A stretch of 64,000 bases of DNA from Artemisia argyi (taxonomy: Eukaryota; Streptophyta; Magnoliopsida; Asterales; Asteraceae), in assembly GCA_030686995.1 (NCBI GenBank), contig CM060709.1, forward strand, positions 269,681,057 through 269,745,056, given 5' to 3'. Positions within the stretch are counted from its first letter, which is position 1; each line of letters opens with the position of its first letter. The notes under the pieces were generated by a model, which saw nothing but the letters and a program-made list of their open reading frames with translations, made no database searches and was not told where the DNA came from. Below are positions 57,201-64,000 of this stretch, piece by piece. The translations under genes and the position numbers were made by a program.

Positions 57201-58746
57201 GATGTTGTCCCAATGTCCTTGGTCCGTCCCTTTTAAGTCTTAAGATACAATTCGTTGAGAAGTGAATGCATTCGCGGTACATCAATTCAATGGTTGGTTT
57301 TTGTATCTTGTGAGTTTCCATAGTTTCGAATTGTGTTGGGTTAGGATTTGGGTTTGAAGTTTCTGGTTTCTCTTCTTCATGATTCATAGGACAAGTTTTT
57401 GATATGTGACCTTTCTGCTTGCATATGAAACATTTATGCTTTCGGTATTTGTTTTGGGTAAGAGTGGTGTTGTATGCTTCGATCTCTTCTAGTTTCTTCT
57501 TTAACATATCCTTGCAGTCATGCGTAATCTGTCGTATGCACTTGCCCAGTTTCCCCTCGTTTTCTCTTTTCAATTGTCGATGTATAAACGCTTGCTGCAT
57601 CTTCTTCCTTAGAGGTTTCCCAGGTTCGCTCTGATGCCACTTATTATCTCGGTCACCCATATGTTTATGGTTCGACCAGTTTTGTTCCAAGGAAGTGTTG
57701 GTATTAACCATCTTCTCGGTGTGAAATCAGAAAGTTTGTTCGAGTATTGTGCAGCAATATAAACAAGATATATAACGTATGAAACAAAGTAAAATATAAG
57801 TAAAGTATTTTCTGGAATTGTATTAAAACTTGTAGCGTATGATACATATATATACTAGATAGACAGACAGACATGTCTTTTGAAGGAGTAAACATGATGG
57901 TTCGAGTGTAACATCATGTCCCTTCGTTTTGTAACTGTCATAACCATAATAACTAACTAATATAATGTTTCAAAGGTGTCTGTTGGCGTTTGGACCATGA
58001 CAGCACTTCGAACAGATACTACTAATTAACATATACATGAAATAATTGTTCTAAATATTAAGTATAAAATCATATGATCTTAATTCTTCCAACAAGTCCC
58101 TCGTAAACATTTGCACTTTATGTTGGTGGTCTTACTTGAGTCAACTTTTTCGCTTTTATTTTTATGCAAGATGTATTTACTTATGCTCGGCTATTGCCTA
58201 GGCAATTTTATATCTAAGGGATACAATGATGGGGATTAATCATTGATGCTTCAGGTTACTATAAATTAAGTGGCTGATGTGCGTCGAGATTATCTATTAA
58301 ATTAGCTGGATCATGCCCTGAATCACAATTCATTTATTTGGATCATGATCGATTTAGTTAGAACACCCAAAACCAGCCCTTGTCAAGGTGAAAATCGCGA
58401 ATGCTAGAACACAATGTTTCTGTATGCTGTGTATCTTTATTTCATCGTGAGCTGGGCTGACCTTGTTTTATTTCACTTTGTTATCATAAACTGATAATTA
58501 TGTGATGGTGAATATATGTTGAAAATGGCTTTTCCTTAATTCAAAGTTCACAAAAATAAGAAATTCTTGTTACTACTGGTGTCTGTTGCAGACAAGTATT
58601 TATTGTTTAGCTTGCCATTATGTATAGTATTCTGTTTTGTATCAATGCAAATTTCTTCCTTTTGATTAATCTTTTATATAACTTATCTATCCTACTCTTA
58701 CAGTGACAATGTGGATCTGCCCAGTGCAAGGTTCCTTGTGGGATAG
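54186..58746 (+). CDS. Host gene, 5 exons, Lys-rich N-terminus, function unknown
   Basis: Exons are 54186-54347, 54427-54495, 54782-54842, 54937-55114 and 58704-58746. All borders are GT/AG and the phases join into 170 codons plus stop. Residues 11-50 are poly-Lys/Asn-Lys repeats from an (AAG)n tract, followed by VTKFSQMRLNERRRGKGSN, which is basic and possibly nuclear. The C-terminal 90 residues look conserved and folded: DKDFLKMDVAQLRDPAYPV, HFRVVIQDAVALMEDLEEKP, LAFAKSRIYMITPFLKSAGY, then DNVDLPSARFLVG. I do not recognise the family. The last intron is 3.6 kb because element E is inserted in it, antisense to the gene. It is the only gene in the window with an unbroken structure. Confidence 0.72.
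55638..56086 (-). repeat. LTR of element E, left copy (3' LTR in element sense)
   Basis: 449 bp, matching 57642-58094 except for one missing GACA unit near 55858. Confidence 0.94.
56142..57180 (-). CDS. Protease relic fused to ARID/BRIGHT DNA-binding domain
   Basis: The frame is open on the minus strand from about 57220 to 56142; the ATG at 57101 gives 319 residues. Before that ATG the frame reads WYISNQIDKHLC, the position of the Copia protease (normally W.ID-S/T-G..), so the catalytic Asp-Ser/Thr-Gly is gone. Residues 6-60 match the post-protease region (GVFYAPEVTLNILSIDLL, GFEIVYEG). Residues about 133-225 match an ARID domain: FDKVVKWFYNHYL, the IPPTINGFQIHLIDLYKL core, GLGGYLSV, and LKKCYIKYLDIFTSYY. 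ARID domains bind DNA in chromatin and transcription proteins. The C-terminal 95 residues are charged and low-complexity. The ARID replaces integrase and RT. The frame has no stop. Confidence 0.85.
57190..57711 (-). CDS. Zinc-knuckle (gag C-terminus) ORF of element E
   Basis: This 173-codon minus-strand frame starts at ATG 57711, inside the LTR, and reads through the primer-binding site (KWHQSEPGK). It is Lys/Arg-rich (QAFIHRQLKRENEGKLGKCI), has a coiled-coil-like stretch (DMLKKKLEEIEAYNTT) and one intact CCHC zinc knuckle, CFICKQKGHISKTC. The N-terminal capsid domain of Copia gag is missing. The last 30 residues are out of the frame in which the protease relic continues, so the two ORFs overlap around 57190-57225 in different frames. 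Zinc knuckles bind RNA; here it may bind element RNA for packaging. Confidence 0.75.
   Translation of the reverse strand: MVNTNTSLEQNWSNHKHMGDRDNKWHQSEPGKPLRKKMQQAFIHRQLKRENEGKLGKCIRQITHDCKDMLKKKLEEIEAYNTTLTQNKYRKHKCFICKQKGHISKTCPMNHEEEKPETSNPNPNPTQFETMETHKIQKPTIELMYRECIHFSTNCILRLKRDGPRTLGQHLVH
57642..58094 (-). repeat. LTR of element E, right copy (5' LTR in element sense)
   Basis: 453 bp, with three GACA units at the place where the left copy has two. Confidence 0.94.
58100..58703 (+). other. Remainder of last intron of the host gene
   Basis: AT-rich intron sequence ending CTTACAG at 58703. Nothing else noted. Confidence 0.6.
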
Positions 58747-60032
58747 AGATGATCTACTTTCGTGGAGCTGGAAGCATGTTTCGTATTTTATGTGGGTCTT
58801 TTATGTTGCGCTTATTGAGCATATTGTTTTTCTTCTGAACTATTTGTGGCATGGCCGGGTCAAATGAAAGAAGCTATTTGTGACATGTATGCTATTCTAG
58901 CTGTTTGTATAACCAGGGTTATGAATGTCTTCTACGCCACACTTACGTTTGTTTTTGTTTTGTATCAATAGTGCCTCCATTGAAGTTGTAGTTTTATGCA
59001 TTGTATTATATGCTTATATATTGTTATACCGGCACACTGATCACTTGGTTTGCCCAAGGCCCAGGGAATTACTGTACCAATGCTACACCCACCCCTCCCA
59101 AGTAATTCACATTATTTTTTCTCAGGTACCATTCAGTAACTGCAACCCTCCAATGCTACAATCCTCCAAGTAACTACATATGCTAAATTACCATTTAAGA
59201 TTGCCCTAGTCATATCATTCTCCCACTGCAAATTAATGTTTTGCAAACTGGTCAATGAAGGCTTTAGAAGAAATATGTCATTTGCTCTCAATTCCAACTC
59301 CTAGCTAATGATGGTCACTGAGATAGGTGTTCATTGCCATGATCTCAAAGTGTTGATTGGTCCAATTTTTTTTCAATGAGATAGTTTTGAAAAATTGATG
59401 TGGACATATTTTTCTTATTATAAAAAAAATTGAATCGTACACAATCTCCACCGGTGTTGTTGAAGATTGGAGATATAAAGCTTGTGATCACAAATTATCG
59501 TGTGCTCCTGTACTACACTATAAATTTGATTTTAGAAACAAAATTAGCTTTGGGAGAAACTATCAACCTTAGAGTTAATCATGAACACTAAAATGTTACT
59601 TAACCTTCAAATAAGTTATGAGATGAAACTTGCGATGAACTACATGGAGGATCAATGGATTTGTCTATGATGTTCACACAAGTTTTGTGGTCAAGTCTCA
59701 CTTTTACAAAATAAAATCTCTAGGCACTTGACGTAGATGAAGTTAATAATGGTGAAGATCAATTCACCAGCCTTGCTTTTTGGGTTTGTTTCAATCATAT
59801 AATAAACTCTTGGAATGAAACCCAAGGTAGAAATGTATACCTTTCTAATCCTCTTTAAACACACAGCGCTCCATAGACCAGCTCATACATGCGAATCACT
59901 TCAATGGTTTTCTATTTGGATTCAATTCTTCGATTCCTTACTGAATTCTGATTTGGGATAATATTAAGTACGTACTGACTGTTGGCAAGCTTTCTTTACG
60001 TTTATAAGAGTTTGAATGAGTAAACCAATTTA
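58747..60032. other. 3' flank of host gene and intergenic sequence
   Basis: 58747-59200 is probably the 3' untranslated region and downstream flank. Open frames here show no domain. The remainder is AT-rich with no supported feature. Confidence 0.5.
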
Positions 60033-60287
60033 TAGTCCATCTTTCCTTTTTCGGTTGTCCCAAATTAATTGTCCACTTCTATAAATGGATAGGGAATATA
60101 AATTAAGTTTACCATATTACCCTTATTTGTAGTTATTATTACAAACTTTAAAAAAGTTGAAAATTAATTGATTAAGGGTAAAACTGTCTTTGTGCAAAAA
60201 GTAAGAGAGAGAAAGCTGTAAAGTTGATACTTTTCTAAAACTGTGTGTTTTTTGTCTGTGGACAATAATTTTGGGACGGAGGTAGTA
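60033..60287. mobile_element. Stowaway-like (Tc1/mariner) MITE
   Basis: The right end GGGACGGAGGTAG followed by TA is the inverse of the CTCCCTCCGTCCC terminus typical of Stowaway MITEs. The left end is decayed but keeps GGTTGTCCCAAATTAATTGTCC, which mirrors GGACAATAATTTTGGGAC near the right end. TA dinucleotides flank it. Non-coding. Confidence 0.7.
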
Positions 60288-60695
60288 TTAATGTTAACTA
60301 CTTATAATAGAGAAATGTGCTAAGTGAAATATTGAGTTTTCAACACTTAATCAAATGAGAGAGAAAGTGACTAATCATATCAATCAGTATTTATTTTGAT
60401 TAATTCAGTAATGAATAGTTTTTAAAACTAAATTCAACTGTAATTAATACTTTTATTAAAATACCTCATTACTTAAAAGTACAATGATTTATTCACATTG
60501 TACAAACAATTAAAAGCATATCTACCAATTAAAACACCATTTACTAAAAAGTATAATAAAATTTTCATAATGTACAATTTAAATAAGCTACAACATAATT
60601 CATATGAAATAATTAAACACGCTAATTAATGTTATTTTTAAACACCATAAAATGAAAAGTACATGTTATTATACACATTATACAAACTAATAAAA
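60288..60695. other. AT-rich intergenic sequence
   Basis: No gene or element borders recognised. Confidence 0.5.
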
Positions 60696-60985
60696 GGGAT
60701 AATTAGTAAAATAGCCCGGTTGCCCTAGGTCTAGACATATTTAGCCCGTTTTTGAAAAATTCTCGTTTTAGCCCGGGTTGCCCTGCGCAACTAGTGCATA
60801 GCCAACTACAAAGTGCCACGTCGGGGCAACTATTTTGTATTTTGGGCAACTTGAGGACACTTGTCATCTTTCAGTTGGCTATACGAAAGTTGCCCAGGGT
60901 AACCTGGGCTAAAACGGGAATTTTTCAAAAACGGGCTAAATATGCCTAGACCGTAGGGCACCGGGCCATTTTGGTAATTTTCCCT
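60696..60985. mobile_element. TIR element of about 290 bp with long inverted repeats
   Basis: Both ends carry about 90-bp imperfect inverted repeats containing TTTAGCCCGTTTTTGAAAAA and TTTTAGCCC. TAATAAAA at 60688-60695 and 60986-60993 is an 8-bp direct flank duplication, consistent with hAT. The 60752 and 60830 open frames are just the two readings of the inverted repeat. Confidence 0.78.
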
Positions 60986-61497
60986 TAATAAAACACACAA
61001 AGCTTCATACAACCTAACAAGTTGATGGTACATATAGTTTTGAAAACTGAACGGGACCAACGGGTTCAACCGGAAACTGCTGTCGCCACCGGTTCAGCTA
61101 ACAAATAAAAACCATCCGAAAACGAACCAGAGAGGACCAGTTGACACCGATACAAACTGGTGAATCAGCCTCATCGAGATCTATTTCTCCGATTAATCGT
61201 CACAGGGTACCCAAAGGAAAAACTGAAAAGTGAAAACTTGAAACTAAAAAAGGAAATGTTGAAAACATATATTTCAAAAGGAAACTAAGCCATTTTGACT
61301 TTCTTACTAGCAACTACTAGTTTTTATCTTTTGACTAAATTAGTTTAACTCTAAGTGAGCTATCCTACTAATTATCATAAGATCTCAGAATTCCAAGTTG
61401 ACCCAAATGCTACTTTAAAATCTGATCTATAAAACAAAAGAAGCAATTTAAGAAGCTATGCCATGAGACTTATATATAACTTATACTAAACTAAAAT
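60986..61497. other. Intergenic sequence
   Basis: Nothing supported. Confidence 0.5.
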
Positions 61498-62220
61498 TAG
61501 GGATGGCAAACAATCCGTACCCGATGGAGACCCGATCCCCAAACCCGATTTGACTGGGGAATCCCCGAGTTGACCGGGGATGGGGACGGGGATGGGGAAT
61601 CCTCTGAAATATTAAACCGGGGATGGGGCGGGGATGGGGAATAAATCCCCGAACCCGACCCCGACCCCGATCTTTCTAGTGTATAACTATTTAAAATTTA
61701 TATGTTTTATCCATACTCGATTAATTTGTATATGTACATGTACATATGTTTATGAATATCGACATTTATGTTTATATGCATATGTGATATTTATAAGATC
61801 AAACACATTTAGATTTAGAAGTAGAAGTAACAATTACATATTACTTAACTATTTTATCCGAATACACAGATATGATACATATTGTTTTTATATCATCTTT
61901 GATGTTACAATGTTTACGATGCTTTAAAGTTGAATTGAAATTCTAATTAATATAACTATGTGCGATGTACGTTTGTTGAATTACTTTATGAGTCAAAATT
62001 CTTTATATATTCGACGAGTTGGTGGAATTTTTATATTATTTCATAAGGGTGGAGAATCCCCGAATCCCCGCGGGGATCCCCGTTCCCCATTGGGGATGGG
62101 GATGGGGATGTAAAGCAATTCCCCAATGAGGATGGGGACGGGGATGGGGATGGAGAGTGTAAAACGGGGATGGGGATGGTAAGTACAATCCCCGACATCC
62201 CCCACCCCGTTGCCATCCTA
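61498..62220. mobile_element. hAT-like non-autonomous element with GGGGATGGGGA repeats
   Basis: The ends are TAGGGATGGCAA and TTGCCATCCTA as inverted repeats. The flanks are ACTAAAAT and ACTGAAAT, an 8-bp duplication with one change. Each subterminal 100-150 bp is packed with GGGGATGGGGA words or their complement, pointing in opposite directions. The middle is AT-rich and non-coding. Such TAGGG(A/G)TGGCAA elements are common in plants. Confidence 0.72.
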
Positions 62221-63130
62221 ACTGAAATAAGCGTAAACAAACATAATCAAATAACTAGTAACTGGTCGGCACAAATTTAAACTCAGCTAAGCCAGAAAAT
62301 GCAAACGTGAAAGCTTAAATTAACTAGGCAAAACAGATTACAACTAAGGTTACATGAGAATTAAAAGCATTCAGAAAAGCATAAAAATTACATAAAAATT
62401 AACTGCCCTTTAAGGCTTACATATGACCTATATTTATACTAAAAGTGTAACAGGGGTCTTTACTTCTTGTGTGCTTCCTTTGGGAGAGAAAATAGCATCA
62501 GGCATTGTTTGTGTTTCTTTTGAGCACATCCCCACCATTGAATTGACTCCTACATAATCTCAACCCTTAATTGCAATTTGGCGCCAAAAGGGTTGTGGAT
62601 AGCCAGCATGGAAAAGTGTCAGAGGGAACAATATGGAGGCTGGAGCAGGAGTATTGGAGAGAGGGGAGGAGATAGGTTACTTGGAGGTTGTGGGATTTGT
62701 TGGATCTGATGGGAGGATGTGGAGTTTTGTCTGGCTCGTGATATTCTGGGGAGAGGTGTAGGAGATGGAGGCAGGTTTGATTTGGTTAAGGGTTTAGTTA
62801 GGCTTAATATCACACAACACCTTTAATATGTCCCGGGGTTGACTTGACTCCTTCTTGATATCACAGTTGCTCAATTGCTACCGAGTCGCTCAAAAAAATG
62901 CATTTTTGGCTCCATATTTACTCCTTTGTACCTGAAACACATCAAAACACAAACCAAGGATATCCGTATTGTAATTGGCCGTTTTTAGTATTTTTATGTA
63001 TCAAAACTGGGTATAAAATGACGAGTATTTGCATACTCATCAACCACACACAATCAAACGCGAATACGAGTTTCAAACTTCAAAACAACATTACGAATAA
63101 AAATATTAAATAGTTCGAACACCAAACAAC
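62221..63130. other. Intergenic sequence, possible small captured frame
   Basis: A palindromic TTTGGCGCCAAAA lies at 62578-62590, a double E2F-type core. A Ser/Pro-rich minus frame (62619-62813) is present without a recognised domain. I do not call a gene. Confidence 0.4.

Positions 63131-63133
<3 letters not shown>

Positions 63134-63214
<81 letters not shown>
63134..63214. repeat. TA microsatellite
   Basis: About 40 TA units. Confidence 0.95.
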
Positions 63215-63217
<3 letters not shown>

Positions 63218-63622
63218 AGGACCTTAAATAACACAACTTTATCACACCAATATAGAAGCAAATATGAAGTAGAGATGGTGACTTGATGTATATGTATGTA
63301 TTTCGTATGTATATATAGAGAGAGATGGAAATGAGAACTTTTATTAAGAGAGAAACACACACACATACACACACAAGCACACCTTACAAATGAGAGGTAA
63401 GGTGCCTTATATAGTTCCATACATAGGCTTTCAATGGGCTTGGGCTTGGGCTTGGACTTGGTTACATGGTTGGATAACTAGGCTTATGAAACATAGCACA
63501 TAACATATTAGCTTTCCAAGTCCAAGGCCCAATGACTAAACTATTACTAATCTTAACAAACGACACAAAGTTACAATATGAGAATGACCATCACTTCATA
63601 ATACATATTTTTAATGCTAACA
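63215..63622 (-). mobile_element. Probable LTR of a minus-strand element at the window edge
   Basis: On the minus strand CCACCCCTTAGGGGGAGAT (63623-63641) is a polypurine tract directly followed by TGTTAGCATT, an LTR-like start at 63622. The LTR would run leftwards to an undefined end, possibly beyond the TA tract. The matching interior and other LTR lie beyond 64000. Confidence 0.45.
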
Positions 63623-64000
63623 ATCTCCCCCTAAGGGGTGGTCATTCGAATGATGCTTCACATGGTTGGGTCTTCCGTGTTCTTTGTCTTTAACTTTGTG
63701 TGTCGTTGTAGAATAGTCTTTAGTCTTTGTTCCTTCATGCTTTGTGATCTTTGATAACTGATTTTTCATCGTTCTTTGCTCCTTTGTGATGTGGAGTTAT
63801 CTGCCTTTCGTCACTTCTGCGTCTGTGGTGGTTGTTTGCCATTCCAACATACTCATACATCCTTGGACTTTGATATTCATATGCACGTAGTTCCCTTTCT
63901 TTCACTTTGATCTTTAGTCTTTATACTTTGTAGATTCTTCTTTTTGGCGTAGAATCTTTCTTTGAACTTTGTGTTGTATAGATCTTTGAGGGAGCTTTCT
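63623..64000 (-). other. 3' interior of the edge LTR element
   Basis: T-rich on the + strand with repeated CTTTGT / TCTTTGT words and no ORF. It is consistent with the untranslated end of an LTR element that continues past the window. Confidence 0.4.

Larger units (their letters stand above)
55638..58094 (-). mobile_element. Element E: Copia-derived LTR element with an ARID domain
   Basis: The LTRs are 55638-56086 and 57642-58094. The perfect 5-bp target duplication AGTCC lies at 55633-55637 and 58095-58099. On the minus strand the LTR starts TGTTGGAAG and ends GAGATAATA, the primer-binding site reads GTGGCATCAGAGC (57627-57639) and the polypurine tract TTAGGAGGGAGAA lies at 56087-56099. Only two coding parts exist: a zinc-knuckle ORF and a protease-relic plus ARID ORF. 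Integrase, RT and RNase H are absent. The LTRs differ only by one 4-bp GACA unit, so insertion is very recent. The element sits in the last intron of the host gene at 54186. Confidence 0.93.

Noticed and set aside
55638..58094. Element E considered as two unrelated host genes (a CCHC protein and an ARID protein) between chance repeats.
   Set aside because: The repeats are near identical, have a primer-binding site and polypurine tract at the correct inner borders, and are flanked by a perfect 5-bp duplication.
63054..63420. Frames with poly-Ile/Tyr runs at the TA microsatellite.
   Set aside because: They are translations of the TA repeat and not genes.

Overview
This window looks like gene-poor nuclear DNA of a flowering plant (a eudicot; Asteraceae is my guess, from the recalled style of the retroelements, and is not proven). 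It is AT-rich, with plant intron signals and plant transposon families throughout. I see no rRNA or tRNA gene, no CRISPR array and no prokaryotic feature. One host gene with a complete exon-intron structure is visible, at 54186-58746; nearly everything else is transposon or broken gene fragment. || Layout. 1-4400: exon-like fragments of unrelated host genes (a kinesin calponin-homology piece, a serine-carboxypeptidase-like piece), possibly carried there by Helitrons. 4638-5484: a partial Gypsy LTR, then a CACTA terminus. 5490-41578: one Ty1/Copia element (here D) with a perfect 5-bp target duplication, split by three younger LTR elements. Guest A (5818-15754) sits in D's 5' LTR, guest B (19974-30376) at the end of D's integrase, and guest C (31205-38879) in D's reverse transcriptase. 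Removing the guests and one copy of each target duplication reconnects D's reading. All three guests lack pol: A has only a decayed gag in the wrong orientation, B has gag plus an extra acidic ORF and a captured receptor-kinase 5' end, and C has gag plus a protease-like segment. || 41584-44240: a foldback MITE and a non-autonomous hAT element with perfect 8-bp duplications. 44241-52360: a candidate minus-strand Helitron complex with gene fragments, including an arginyl-tRNA synthetase exon and a tandemly duplicated two-exon fragment. 54186-58746: a five-exon, 170-residue host gene of unknown function. Its last intron contains element E (55638-58094), a 2.46-kb LTR element on the minus strand. 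58750-64000: MITEs, a hAT-like GC-rich element, a long TA microsatellite and the edge of another LTR element. || The most unusual object is E. It is a Copia-derived LTR element whose pol is replaced by an ARID/BRIGHT-type DNA-binding domain downstream of a zinc knuckle and a protease relic without its catalytic motif. Its two LTRs differ only by one 4-bp repeat unit, so it moved recently and presumably in trans. All four younger LTR insertions (A, B, C, E) would need enzymes supplied by other elements.
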